Origin: Sandaracinaceae bacterium
GTDB taxonomy: Bacteria; Myxococcota_A; Polyangia; Polyangiales; Sandaracinaceae
Reading direction: 5' to 3'
Length of the DNA stretch: 64,000 nt
NCBI GenBank assembly: GCA_040218145.1
Contig: JAVJQK010000122.1
Span: forward strand, 266,334 to 330,333
Below are positions 11,316 to 20,764 of this stretch, piece after piece. The notes under the pieces are model-generated. The model saw only the letters and a program-made list of their open reading frames with translations. It searched no databases and had not been told where the DNA came from. How positions within the stretch are numbered: position 1 is the stretch's first letter; each line of letters opens with the position of its first letter. The position numbers and the translations under genes were made by a program.

Positions 11316-12812
11316 ATGGCAGTCGAACAGCGATACAGAGTGGTGGACCGACTGGAAGCCGGCGGCATGGCGGAGGTCTTCCGCGGTGAGGCGCTGAGCG
11401 TCCAGGGCTTCAAGAAGCAGGTCGCCATCAAGCGCGTCCTGCCTCACCTGGCGCAGAACAAGAGCTTCATCTCGATGTTCCTGGACGAGGCCCGCCTCGG
11501 CGCCCGGCTGAACCACGCGAACATCGTCTCGGTCTTCGACATCGGAGCCGCCGACAACACGTTCTTCATCGTCATGGAGTTCATCGATGGCTGCAATCTC
11601 AAAGCAGTCATGGAGAACTTCCGGCAGACGGGCCGCCGCCTCGGCGTGAAGGAGAGCGTTTACATCTGCATGGAGGTCTGCCGCGGCCTCAGCTACGCGC
11701 ACGAGCTGATCGACGACGAGGGCGACGAGCTGGCGATCGTGCACCGCGACATCTCGCCGCCGAACATCCTCCTGAGCAAGCGCGGCGAGATCAAGGTCAC
11801 CGACTTCGGCCTCGCGAAGGCGACCACGCAGCTCGAGAAGACCGATCCGGGCGTGGTGAAGGGGAAGTTCAGCTACCTCGCGCCCGAGGCGGCGCTGGGC
11901 GAGCGGGTCGACGCCCGGGCCGACCTCTTCGGGCTCGGCATCGTGCTCTGGGAGATGCTGGCCGGCCGCCGGCTGTTCCTCGGCGAGACCGACTACCAGA
12001 CGGTCAAGCTCGTCCAGCAGGCGAACGTGCCGAGCCTGCAGCGCCTGAACCCGGAGGTCGACGCCGACCTCGAGGAGGTGCTGCAGAAGTGCCTCGCGAA
12101 GGATCCCGACCAGCGGTATCTGAGCGCGCGCGACATGGGCGACGCCCTGGCTGGCTACCTCTTCGGCAAGCAGCTGAAGGTCACCAGCTACGACATCGCC
12201 AACCTCGTCAAGGACGTCATCGACCGCAAGACGCGGTCGCCCAAGCAGCAGGAGGCGTCGATCATCGACCGCCTCATCCAGGAGGAGCTGCTGCGGTTCA
12301 CGTCGCTCGACGACATGTCGGGCTCGGATCCGTCGCTCGGCGACCAGCCGCTGAGCCCCGAGAACGTCGCGGGCGCCCAGCCGCTCGACGCGAGCCTCTT
12401 CGAGAACCCGGCCGACTGGTTCACCGATGACGCCGAGGTCGCCGACGCCGTGGCCAGCGCGTCCGGGACCGAGAGCGAGCCGGGCTGGCGAGAGAGCGGG
12501 CTCGAGACGGACGCCGAGTCGCTCGCCGCGCTGCTCGAGTCGGACGCGCCCACGATGATCGCCGACGTCGCGTCCCTGAGCCCCGAGCGCGTCTCCGCGC
12601 CCCCGGCTCCGCGCCTGCCGTCGGTGCCCGAGAACCAGCCCCAGCGCGCCCCGACCCCGGCGCCGCCGCAAGCGGCTCGAGCGCAGTCGATCCCGCCCGA
12701 AGCCAGCCCTCCCGCCACGAGCGGCGGCGCGGCCAAGTGGGTCGTGCTCGCCGCGCTCCTGCTGCTCGCCGCCGGGGGCGCCGCCGCCTGGTTCGGCGGC
12801 TTCATCCCCTGA
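11316..12812 (+). CDS. Eukaryote-like Ser/Thr protein kinase with C-terminal membrane anchor
   Basis: A 498-residue kinase. The N-terminal catalytic domain (about 8-275) has the Gly loop EAGGMAEVFRG, the Lys in VAIKRVLP, catalytic loop HRDISPPNILLS, DFGLAK, and LAPEAALGE in place of the APE segment. A 150-residue acidic and Pro-rich linker follows. One membrane segment (WVVLAALLLLAAGGAAAWF) is at the very end, so the kinase is held on the inner membrane with its catalytic domain in the cytoplasm. The ATG at 11316 is preferred. A GTG 33 bp upstream is also in frame. No sensor domain follows the membrane segment. Confidence 0.93.
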   Translation: MAVEQRYRVVDRLEAGGMAEVFRGEALSVQGFKKQVAIKRVLPHLAQNKSFISMFLDEARLGARLNHANIVSVFDIGAADNTFFIVMEFIDGCNLKAVMENFRQTGRRLGVKESVYICMEVCRGLSYAHELIDDEGDELAIVHRDISPPNILLSKRGEIKVTDFGLAKATTQLEKTDPGVVKGKFSYLAPEAALGERVDARADLFGLGIVLWEMLAGRRLFLGETDYQTVKLVQQANVPSLQRLNPEVDADLEEVLQKCLAKDPDQRYLSARDMGDALAGYLFGKQLKVTSYDIANLVKDVIDRKTRSPKQQEASIIDRLIQEELLRFTSLDDMSGSDPSLGDQPLSPENVAGAQPLDASLFENPADWFTDDAEVADAVASASGTESEPGWRESGLETDAESLAALLESDAPTMIADVASLSPERVSAPPAPRLPSVPENQPQRAPTPAPPQAARAQSIPPEASPPATSGGAAKWVVLAALLLLAAGGAAAWFGGFIP

Positions 12813-12814
12813 GC

Positions 12815-12938
12815 GTGCTCACCGGCACGTGCTCAACGGCACCGTGCTCAACGGCACCGGGCTCAACGGCACCGGGCTCAGCCACACCGGCACCGGGGGC
12901 ACCGCACCGTGCTCACCGGCACCGGGCTCAGCGACACC
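12815..12938. repeat. 15-bp tandem repeat of mini-palindromes between convergent genes
   Basis: Seven recognisable units of the form [GT]GCTCA[AC]CGGCACC lie in tandem, broken by one 20-bp GGCACC-rich stretch. Many units contain GTGC and GCAC arms around a six-base loop. The array starts three bases after the kinase stop and ends just inside the 3' end of the convergent TPR gene. It may act as a two-way transcription barrier or be a slippage product. Confidence 0.8.
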
Positions 12939-15900
12939 GAGCGGCGACGCGCCTGACGTCGGGGGCGTCGTAGCCGTTCGGCGCCGCCTCGAGGTAGCGC
13001 CGGGCCAAGGTGCAGGCCTCCTCGCCGCGCCCGAGCCGCGGGGCGAGACGGCCGAGCGCCTCCGGCGGCGGCATCACGCCCGTGACGGCCGCGCGGAGCG
13101 CCTCGAGCGGCGCGTTGCCACGCTCGATGGCCACGTTCGCCAGGAGGAGGTGGGCCGGGCCGAAGCGCGCGTCGGCGGCGAGCGCCGCGTTGGCCGCCTC
13201 CACCGTCTCGTCGAAGTCGCCGTGCTCGAACTCCAGACGCCCGCGCGCCACCGCGAGCGCGGGCGCGAGCGCCTCCGCGAGGCCGCGTGACTCCGCCTCT
13301 CGCTCCGCCGTCGCGATCGCCCGCCGAGCGCTGGAGAGATCGCCGCGGCGGATGTCGATCAGCGACTGGCCGAGCAGCGCCTCGGGCTGATTGCGATCCC
13401 TCGAGAGGGCCTGGGCGAAGGCGCGCGAGGCGTCGCGGTCCTCCTCCGCCTGCGCGTAGAGCGCACCGAGCGCGGTGAACAGCTCCGCGTCTCGGTGCTC
13501 GCGGGCGAGCGGCTCGAGGGTCGACGCGCTCGCCGCGCCGTCGCCCCGGAAGACCATCATTCGCCCGCGCAGGCGCGCCACCTCGAGCGCCTCGTGCCCC
13601 GTGGCCGCCGCCTCCTCGATGCGGGTCGCCGCGGTCTCGACGTCTCGGGCCGCGAGCGCGAGGTGCGCGAGCCCGACCAGCGCGCGGGGGTGGGCGGGCC
13701 GAAGGGACAGCGCGCGCTCGTAGGCCTGCTGCGCCTCCGCGGCCTCCCCGGCCTGACGCGCCGCGTCCCCGAGATCAGCGGCCAGGTCGGGGTCGTTCTC
13801 GCGCGAGGCGGAGGCGCGGCGGAGAGACGTCAACGCCTCCTGCACCTGCCCGCGCCGCAGCTGGAGCGAGCCGCGGGCCGCGAGCAGCTCGGCCGCCTCG
13901 GGCCGACGCCGAAGCGCCGCGTCGAGGATCTCGGAGGCGTCGTCGAGGCGCCCCTCCGCGAGGTAGGCGCGCGCGAGCAGGGGGGCCGTCTCGAGGTCGT
14001 CGACCGCGCTGGCGCGGAGCGGCTCGAGCAGCTGGATCGCGCGGCCGGCGTGCCCGCCGTCCATCTCGATGGCGGCCAGCCGCACACGCGCGTGGCGACC
14101 CTCGGGCCCGGGCACCTCCAGGGCGGCCTCGTAGAGCGGGCGCGCCTCGTCCGTCTGACCGCGCGCTTCGAGGATGCGGGCCCGGAGCAAGCTCCGCCGC
14201 GGCGTGGCCTCGGCCGCGCCCAACGCCTCGAGCGCCTCGTCGAGGGCGCCCGCGTCCAGGAGCACCTCCGCCGTGAGCAGCGCGCGCCCCGACTCGTCGA
14301 TCGGCGGCTCCGGAAGCGCCGACAGATGCTCGCGCGCCTCCGTGGCCGAGCCGGCCCGCAGGAACGTCTCGATCATCCCCATCGCAAAGGCTTCGTCGCT
14401 GGGCGGAGGATGCGTCGCGGCCGCCCGCACCTCCTGGAGCGCGGTCGACGCGTCGCCCTGCGCCGCGGCGTGTTTCGCGCGCAGCAGGTGGGCCCAGGCG
14501 AGCTCGAAGGGGGTCGCCCGCTCGGCCAGGTCGTCGACCACCGCCGTCGCCTCGTCCAGCGCGCGGGCGGGGTCGCTCCCGCTGTCCTGAAGGATGCGCG
14601 CACGGATCACGCGCACCGACGGATGCGTCTCGCCCGAAGGGATGGAGTCGAGCAGCGTGAGCCCGGCCGCGCTGTCGCCCGTGCGGTGGCGCATCAACGC
14701 GTGCAACGTGACGTGACGCGGAGAGCCGGGCCGCGCCGTCGCCGCCTGTCGGGACGCCTCCTCCGCCTGCGACCAGCGACCGAGCGCGGCGGTCGCGAAC
14801 GCCCGGGCACGGAACGCCTCGGGGATCTGCTCTCCCTCCGCGGTGAGGCCGCTGAGCACGGACAGGGCCTCGGTCGACGCGCCGCGATCGACCGCGAGCA
14901 GCGCGGACGCGATCGACGCGTCGGTGCTCGCCCCCTCACCCTGGAGCGAATCGAGGATGGCCTGCGCTTCGTCCGCCCTCTCCACGTCGTGCTCGAGCAC
15001 GAGCGTGGCGAGGAGCCGCGCCTTCAGCGCCCGCTGCCGGACGTCTCCGTCGTCGCCGATCTCCGCGACCACCGCCTCGACCGCCGCCCGGTCGCCGCTG
15101 TCCCCCGCGGTCGCCGCCGCGCCCCGAACCTCTTCGCGGGCCGCGGCGTCGAGCCAGGCCGAAGCGGCGAGCCCGCCGCCCACCCCGAGCACGACCAGGA
15201 GCAGCGCCCCGAGGGCCGCGGGGACGACCCAGCGACGCTTGCCGCGACGCTCGGCCACGCGCTCGGTGGCGATGTCGCGGGCGAGCCCTCGCGGGGGCTC
15301 CGCGGCGGGCGCGGACGCTGGCGTGGGGTGCGGCGCGGCTTCGTACGCGGGCGGCACGGACGCGGCGGGGAACGGCGTCGGCGCGTGCACGTTTCCGCCC
15401 GTGGGGATCGGGGCCGGGCGGGCCTCGGGCATCGGCACACGCGCCATCGTCGGCGGCTCGACCTCGGAGTCGTCGTCGAGGCCGTCGAGGAGGCGGGCGC
15501 GGGTGGGCTCCTCGTCGAGGTCTTCGATGGGCGACGTGAACGCGTCGGTCGGCAACAGGTCGCCGGCGAACGGCTCGAAGTCGTCCTGGATCTCCAGGTC
15601 GAGCGGCGCGATCGGCTCGAAGGTCGGGCCGGGGGGCGGGAACGGCTTGGGGGTGAGCCCCTTCGCGCTCGGCACCTGGGCGCGGGTCGGCTCGCCCTCG
15701 AGCGCCAGCGGCACCGCGTCCCTGGAGTCGAGCGGGAGCTCCTCCGTCACCGGCTCGGGCACGAGCCCCGTCAGCCCCTCGTCCGCGTCGCGCGGCTTGG
15801 GCTTGGCGACCGCCGTCGGCTGCTGCGGCAGCGGGTCCGCGGACGTGGGAGGCTTCGCGGGCGGCGCCGGGAGCGGGGCGGCCGCGAACCCGAGCGCCGT

Positions 15901-16506
15901 CGGCTTGCGGGCGCGGACCCGCGGCGCGGGGCGCGCTGGGCTGGTCTTGGGCCGCTCGCGCGCCTCCGCGACCGCCTCCTCGACCAGGCTGGGATCCACC
16001 TGCACGGAGGGCTCCGGCTCGTGCGGGAGATCGGCCGCCGTCGCGGGAACCGGCGTGTTGGTCTCCTCCCACTCGGGCGATCGCGTCTCGACCGTGGGCT
16101 CCGCCTCGTCGGCGAACCAGCGCTCGATGGTGTTCGAGACCGGGGCGTTCTCGTCGGCCGCCTCTCCGAGGAGCTCCTGGGCGACCTCGTCGCTGGGATC
16201 GAGCTTCAGCGCCTTCCGCAGCGCCTCCACCGCTTGAGTGGGCCGGCCGTCGCGAAGGTACGCCTCGCCCAGGAGTCGATGCACCGGGGCGTGATCGGGC
16301 TTCTTGCGGGCGAGCGCCATCATCTCGACCCGGACCTCGTCGTAGCGCTCGAGCGCCAGCAAGGCCTCGCCGAGCAGCAGACGCACCTCGACCTGATCCG
16401 GGCGCACGAGCAGCGCCCTTCGACACGCACGAACCGCTTCTTGATAGCGGCGCTCCGAAATCAGGAGCTTCGCGCGCTCGGTCAGCTCCTGGCTCGCTGC
16501 GCCCAT
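12928..16506 (-). CDS. Large TPR-repeat membrane protein
   Basis: A 1192-residue protein. TPR motifs fill the N-terminal 100 residues (LLISERRYQEAVRACRRALL and LGEALLALERYDEVRVEMMA). Next comes a roughly 300-residue Pro/Glu-rich disordered linker and one transmembrane segment at about 424-446 (VVPAALGALLLVVLGVGGGL). About 740 residues of further TPR-like helical repeats follow, for example RARILEARGQTDEARPLYEA and AYLAEGRLDDASEILDAALR. The ATG at 16506 opens the first TPR. Upstream codons in the frame are not protein-like. It should be a scaffold with repeats on both sides of the membrane. It is the last gene of the run that starts with the histidine kinases and MoxR. Confidence 0.85.
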   Translation of the reverse strand: MGAASQELTERAKLLISERRYQEAVRACRRALLVRPDQVEVRLLLGEALLALERYDEVRVEMMALARKKPDHAPVHRLLGEAYLRDGRPTQAVEALRKALKLDPSDEVAQELLGEAADENAPVSNTIERWFADEAEPTVETRSPEWEETNTPVPATAADLPHEPEPSVQVDPSLVEEAVAEARERPKTSPARPAPRVRARKPTALGFAAAPLPAPPAKPPTSADPLPQQPTAVAKPKPRDADEGLTGLVPEPVTEELPLDSRDAVPLALEGEPTRAQVPSAKGLTPKPFPPPGPTFEPIAPLDLEIQDDFEPFAGDLLPTDAFTSPIEDLDEEPTRARLLDGLDDDSEVEPPTMARVPMPEARPAPIPTGGNVHAPTPFPAASVPPAYEAAPHPTPASAPAAEPPRGLARDIATERVAERRGKRRWVVPAALGALLLVVLGVGGGLAASAWLDAAAREEVRGAAATAGDSGDRAAVEAVVAEIGDDGDVRQRALKARLLATLVLEHDVERADEAQAILDSLQGEGASTDASIASALLAVDRGASTEALSVLSGLTAEGEQIPEAFRARAFATAALGRWSQAEEASRQAATARPGSPRHVTLHALMRHRTGDSAAGLTLLDSIPSGETHPSVRVIRARILQDSGSDPARALDEATAVVDDLAERATPFELAWAHLLRAKHAAAQGDASTALQEVRAAATHPPPSDEAFAMGMIETFLRAGSATEAREHLSALPEPPIDESGRALLTAEVLLDAGALDEALEALGAAEATPRRSLLRARILEARGQTDEARPLYEAALEVPGPEGRHARVRLAAIEMDGGHAGRAIQLLEPLRASAVDDLETAPLLARAYLAEGRLDDASEILDAALRRRPEAAELLAARGSLQLRRGQVQEALTSLRRASASRENDPDLAADLGDAARQAGEAAEAQQAYERALSLRPAHPRALVGLAHLALAARDVETAATRIEEAAATGHEALEVARLRGRMMVFRGDGAASASTLEPLAREHRDAELFTALGALYAQAEEDRDASRAFAQALSRDRNQPEALLGQSLIDIRRGDLSSARRAIATAEREAESRGLAEALAPALAVARGRLEFEHGDFDETVEAANAALAADARFGPAHLLLANVAIERGNAPLEALRAAVTGVMPPPEALGRLAPRLGRGEEACTLARRYLEAAPNGYDAPDVRRVAARCR

Positions 16507-16600
16507 CTTCTCTCGCGGGCCCGTGCTCCCACGTGCTCTCCGTCCTCGTCCCCCGCAGGCCAAGCTCGCACGTCGCGCGTGCTGGATCCAAGGGTAGTCA

Positions 16601-18742
16601 TTAATCGACGCGCGGGAAAAGATCCCGTCGCCCCACCAACGCACGGATCCGTCGCTCGAGGCGCTCCCCATCGGCCGCGTCGAGGCTGCCGCCGCCGTAG
16701 CGCGCGTCTCGGTGGCGGTCCGTGACCTCCCGGACGAGCTCCATCTCGGTGAACCCGGCCGCCTCGAGCGCGGCCAGCTGCTCGTCGGGGGTGCGCGAAG
16801 GCGGGCGAGGGTGGCCCAGCTTCGCCAGCACGCGGTCGAGCGCTCGATAGAGGCGGATGGCGACCCGCGCGCGCTCGGGATCCTGCGCGGCCTTCGCGCG
16901 ACGGCGCCGCAGCAGCAGGAACACGGCGAGCGCGATCACGAGCAGCCCGGCGCCGGCGAGCAGCCACCCGTCGGGACGAGCGGGGCGCGCGCCCGACTCC
17001 GAGGAGCGCGCCGGCGCGTTGGCCTCTCCGTCCCCGAAGAGATCCCGCAGCTGTCGGACGATCGAGATCTGGGAGCGCAGGTCGTAGCCGACCACGTCGT
17101 CCGCCCAGCGGGTCTCGATCGCGTCGAAGATCTGGCGCAGCGTCGCGAGCCAGCCCCCGCCGGGCCCGAAGGCGTCGCGGCCGGAGGGGGTGGGATCGAG
17201 CACGACCCAGCCGCGCCCGGGGAGCCACACCTCCACCCAGCTGTGCGCGTCGCCCTGGCTGATCGCGTAGTAGCTCCCATAGGCGTTGTAGCGTCCGCCC
17301 AGAAAGCCCGTGACGTTGCGCGTGGGGACGCCGAGGGTTCGCAGCATCACCGCCAGCGACGTGGAGTAGTACTCACAGTGCCCGCGCTTGGCCTCGAAGA
17401 GGAAGACCTCGAGCGGGAGCCGTCCTCCGAGCGGCGGGGTCTCGAGCGAGTACGTGTACTCACCGCTCTCTCGCAGGCGCTGCACGATCCGCTCGACCCG
17501 ATCCCCGTCGCTCTCGGCGCCCGCCGTCCATGCGCGGGCGAGCTCCGCCACCCGCTCGTGCCCCTCCGGCACCTGGAGATATCGTCGCAGGAGATCGGGA
17601 TCGGGGTCTTCGGCGCGCACCTCGACCGCCGTCCAGGCGACGTAGCGCAGCCCCATCCCGTCGGCGTCGCCGTAGCGAACGTCCACGCCGGGCGCGATGT
17701 GCACGTCGCGACCGACGGGCACGCCTCCCGTCATGCGGGGCGGGATCTCGAGCCCGACGGTGTCCGGCGGGAGGAAGATCACCGGCTCGTCGAGCGCGTC
17801 GAGCACGATCGACCAGGCGCGATCCTGCGTGGGCTGCGGGAAGCGATGCGGCACCGGGTAGAAGTCGTCCGCGTGCCCGACGCTCTCGCTCTCGAGCTCG
17901 CTGCTCCGGGTCCAGCGTCGGCCGTCGTAGTGATCGAAGCTGGTCCCGCGCAGGCGGAGCGACATCCGCTCGGGCGGGTCCGCCGGGAGACTCGGCGGCT
18001 CGACGCGCAGCACGACGGTCGGATCGGTCCGGATCAACCCGAAGTCCCCGAGCTCGACGTCCGCGCCGAAGCCGCTCACGCGTTGACCGAGATCGCGGCC
18101 GAGGGTCAGGAAGCCGAGCCCGACCCGCGGGAACGCGAGGAAGATGCCCGCCGTCATCGCGAACAGCGGGACCGCGAGCGCGGCCGTGCCGAGCAGGAAC
18201 CCAGTGCCGACGAGCGGGCTGCGCAGGGTGCGCGCGATGGCCTCCTCGCGCTCGGGCTCCGGCAGCGGCGCGTGCTGCGCCTCGAGCTCCGCGCGGAGGT
18301 GCCCGAGGGCCAGCGTCCAGGGCACGACGACGACGAAGCCGAGGAAGACCAGGGCGTAGGTGATCTCGGTCGACAGCACCGTCGCCGCGATCAGATGGAG
18401 CAGCGCGAGCGCGGCGATCTGCTGGTGCTCACGCGCACCGCGTCGGTTGAACAGGCGCGAGATCTGGAGCGCGGCGGTGAGCTCCAGCACGAGCGGGAGG
18501 AGCGGGGCGCCGAAGAATCCACGGGCGGACTGCACGAGCAGGAACACCACCACGCCGATGGTCCAGCCTCGGGTCCACCGAGGATCGCGGATGCGCGCCC
18601 CCTCGGCGAACCAGCTGGCGATCCACGCGGCGAAGATGAGCAGCTCGGCCGGCAGCTCGAGCTCCGGCCCGATCGAGAGCGCGAAGAGCCCGAGCCCCGA
18701 GAGCCCGTAGCTGACCCACTTGTGGAGCCGCTCGAAGCTCAC
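16601..18742 (-). CDS. TgpA-like transglutaminase membrane protein (DUF3488-transglutaminase-DUF4129)
   Basis: A 713-residue protein. The N-terminal 230 residues hold several membrane segments (DUF3488 type). The transglutaminase-like core carries the triad: Cys in KRGHCEYYSTS (about 455), His in GDAHSWVEVW (about 501) and Asp in VVLDPTPSGRD (about 515). One membrane segment (LLAGAGLLVIALAVFLLL) and a C-terminal cytoplasmic DUF4129-like tail follow. In Pseudomonas TgpA is an essential inner-membrane protein with periplasmic transglutaminase activity. The gene overlaps the DUF58 stop by 4 bp. The MoxR-DUF58-transglutaminase order is a known conserved cassette whose substrates remain uncertain. 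Confidence 0.94.
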   Translation of the reverse strand: MSFERLHKWVSYGLSGLGLFALSIGPELELPAELLIFAAWIASWFAEGARIRDPRWTRGWTIGVVVFLLVQSARGFFGAPLLPLVLELTAALQISRLFNRRGAREHQQIAALALLHLIAATVLSTEITYALVFLGFVVVVPWTLALGHLRAELEAQHAPLPEPEREEAIARTLRSPLVGTGFLLGTAALAVPLFAMTAGIFLAFPRVGLGFLTLGRDLGQRVSGFGADVELGDFGLIRTDPTVVLRVEPPSLPADPPERMSLRLRGTSFDHYDGRRWTRSSELESESVGHADDFYPVPHRFPQPTQDRAWSIVLDALDEPVIFLPPDTVGLEIPPRMTGGVPVGRDVHIAPGVDVRYGDADGMGLRYVAWTAVEVRAEDPDPDLLRRYLQVPEGHERVAELARAWTAGAESDGDRVERIVQRLRESGEYTYSLETPPLGGRLPLEVFLFEAKRGHCEYYSTSLAVMLRTLGVPTRNVTGFLGGRYNAYGSYYAISQGDAHSWVEVWLPGRGWVVLDPTPSGRDAFGPGGGWLATLRQIFDAIETRWADDVVGYDLRSQISIVRQLRDLFGDGEANAPARSSESGARPARPDGWLLAGAGLLVIALAVFLLLRRRRAKAAQDPERARVAIRLYRALDRVLAKLGHPRPPSRTPDEQLAALEAAGFTEMELVREVTDRHRDARYGGGSLDAADGERLERRIRALVGRRDLFPRVD

Positions 18743-19761
18743 GCGGCTCCCTCCGCGAGCGCGGCCCCGTCCTCGAGCGGCGCGTCACCCTCCGCGAGCG
18801 GCACCGCCTCGAGCAAAGCGAGGTGACGCCACAGCGGGTCCGGCGACTGGCCCGGAAGCACGAGCGGAGAGGCGCTCGCACGCGACGCGATCTCCACGGC
18901 GACGCCACGCTCGAGCTCGTCCGCCGCCGCGCGGGCGGCGCGGGAGATCGTCGCCTCGAGCTGCGCGTCCCACGCCTCCCCCGCGCCGTGCGGGCGGCCC
19001 TCGTCGACCACGATGGTCAGCTTGCGGGCGACGTCGCGTTGCCGCTCGCGGACCACGACCCGGCCCAGCGCCGCGCTGCGCCGCCAGTGGATCGCGCGCG
19101 CGTCGTCTCCGGAGACGTACTCGCGCAGCCCGGCGACCTCGGAGCCCGGGCCGAGCCGATGCGAGGGGGCGTCGGGTCCGCTCTTGGGACGCGCGCGCGC
19201 GCCCGAGGGATCGCCGTCGATCGCGGGGTAGACGAGCAGCTCGTCCTCGAGATCGATGACGCGCCACTTCTCGAAGAGCCCGAACGGGTAGCGCGTACGG
19301 AGGTTCAGCTGGGTGAGCTTCATCGTTCCGCGCCGCGCAGGACGCTGAGAGTAGGCGCGCACCTCGCGCGCGCCCGGCCCCACCTTGAGGAAGTAGACGC
19401 GCGGGGCGGCGTCCCCTTCACGGACCTCCTCGAGCTCGACCGAGTACGAGGGGAAACGAGTCTTCGCGTTCGACAGCTCGAGCTCGACGAGACACGGCGT
19501 GCCGGCGAACGCGCGCCGGGGGAGGTGGCGCTTCACCGCCACGTGCCGCAGGACGACCTCACTGAGGATGCCGCTGAGCACGATGAGGCTCAGCATGAAG
19601 CCGAGCACGAGGTAGAGCAGGTTGTTGCCCGTGTTGACGGCCGCCGCGCCGACGCCGACGGTGACGAGCACGAAGACGCGCCCCTCCCGCGTGAACTTCA
19701 AGCGCCGCGGTGGGCCCCGTCGCTTGCGCTTCTTCTTCGTGGGCGTGGTCGCGCGGCTCAC
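18739..19761 (-). CDS. DUF58 protein of the MoxR cassette
   Basis: A 340-residue protein. A basic start precedes two hydrophobic segments (about 30-75, including NTGNNLLYLVLGFMLSLIVL). The DUF58 signature follows near the middle: LREYVSGDDARAIHWRRSAA, then LTIVVDEGR, which opens a degenerate von Willebrand A-like fold. DUF58 proteins are partners of MoxR ATPases. MoxR is thought to remodel or activate the VWA-like protein using ATP. It lies 4 bp downstream of moxR and overlaps the transglutaminase gene by 4 bp, so the three are made together. Confidence 0.93.
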   Translation of the reverse strand: MSRATTPTKKKRKRRGPPRRLKFTREGRVFVLVTVGVGAAAVNTGNNLLYLVLGFMLSLIVLSGILSEVVLRHVAVKRHLPRRAFAGTPCLVELELSNAKTRFPSYSVELEEVREGDAAPRVYFLKVGPGAREVRAYSQRPARRGTMKLTQLNLRTRYPFGLFEKWRVIDLEDELLVYPAIDGDPSGARARPKSGPDAPSHRLGPGSEVAGLREYVSGDDARAIHWRRSAALGRVVVRERQRDVARKLTIVVDEGRPHGAGEAWDAQLEATISRAARAAADELERGVAVEIASRASASPLVLPGQSPDPLWRHLALLEAVPLAEGDAPLEDGAALAEGAA

Positions 19762-19765
19762 GCGC

Positions 19766-20755
19766 TCACACCGGCACGGGGATGGCGTTGAGCAGGTCGC
19801 GGATCACGCGCTCGGCGTCCTCGCGCTCCCCCGCCGCGTGCGCGCCCGCAACGCGCACCCGGTGCGCGAGCGTCGCGACCGCGACCGCCTTCACGTCGTC
19901 GGGCGTGGCGTAGGAGCGGCCGGCGACCAGGGCGTGGGCGCGGGACGCGCGCTCGAACGCGAGGGCGGCGCGGGTGGAGGCGCCGAGCTCGAGGAGCGGA
20001 CTGGCGCGGGTGGCGAGCACGATCTCGTGCACGTAGTCGACCAGCGAGGCCTCCGCGCGGACGTCGTCGACGGCGGCCCGCGCGGCGCGGATCTGCGCGG
20101 CGTCCGCGACGGAATCCAAGGCGTCGAGCGGATCGCTGCCGCGCCGGCCGAGGAGCACGCGGCGCTCGACGTCCTTCGACGGATAGCCGAGGCGGAGCCG
20201 GAGCAGGAAGCGGTCGAGCTGCGACTCGGGCAGCGGGTAGGTGCCGTAGAACTCTTCGGGGTTCTGCGTGGCGACGACGAAGAACGGATCGTCGAGCACG
20301 TGGGTCTGACCGTCGATGGAGACGCGGCGCTCACCCATCGCCTCGAGCAGCGCGCTCTGGGTCTTGGGGGTCGTGCGGTTGATCTCGTCCGCGAGCAGCA
20401 CGTTCGTGAAGATGGGCCCGGGTCGGAAGTCGAACTCGGCGCGCGACTGGTCGTAGACAGCGCCTCCGAGCACGTCCGCCGGCATCAGATCGCTGGTGAA
20501 CTGCACCCGGCGGAACTCGAGCCCGACCGAACGCGCGAGCGCTCGCGCCAGGGTCGTCTTGCCCACCCCCGGCACGTCTTCGAGGAGCACGTGGCCGCCG
20601 GCGATCAACGCGACGACGGCGAGCTCCACCTCTCGCTCCTTGCCCTCGAGGACCCGACCCACGTTCTCGACGATGGCGCGGGCGAGGGCGGTGGCCATCG
20701 GGACCGGAGCCCCAGGGCTCTGCCCGAGGACCTCGGCTTCAGCGGTGACGGTCAC
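19766..20755 (-). CDS. MoxR-family AAA+ ATPase
   Basis: A 329-residue AAA+ ATPase. Walker A is DVPGVGKTTLARALA (about 60-74), Walker B is NVLLADEINRTTPKTQSALL (about 118-137), and the MoxR-specific MGERRVSIDGQTHVL and FFVVATQNPEEFYGTYPLPE follow with sensor 1. The C-terminal lid domain is complete (SYATPDDVKAVAVATLAHRV). It is the first of three cassette genes and begins 9 bp after the stop of the histidine kinase gene at 20765. That spacing suggests one operon with the kinases. It should act as a chaperone-like ATPase on the DUF58 protein. Confidence 0.96.
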   Translation of the reverse strand: MTVTAEAEVLGQSPGAPVPMATALARAIVENVGRVLEGKEREVELAVVALIAGGHVLLEDVPGVGKTTLARALARSVGLEFRRVQFTSDLMPADVLGGAVYDQSRAEFDFRPGPIFTNVLLADEINRTTPKTQSALLEAMGERRVSIDGQTHVLDDPFFVVATQNPEEFYGTYPLPESQLDRFLLRLRLGYPSKDVERRVLLGRRGSDPLDALDSVADAAQIRAARAAVDDVRAEASLVDYVHEIVLATRASPLLELGASTRAALAFERASRAHALVAGRSYATPDDVKAVAVATLAHRVRVAGAHAAGEREDAERVIRDLLNAIPVPV

Positions 20756-20764
20756 GGCGGAAAC

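Noticed and set aside
13495..16725. Very long open frames antisense to the large genes (also at 19622-22525, 37098-41261, 48576-51494)
   Set aside because: High GC removes stop codons from the other frames. Their translations are Arg/Ala/Gly-rich and without domains, and the opposite strand has clear families.
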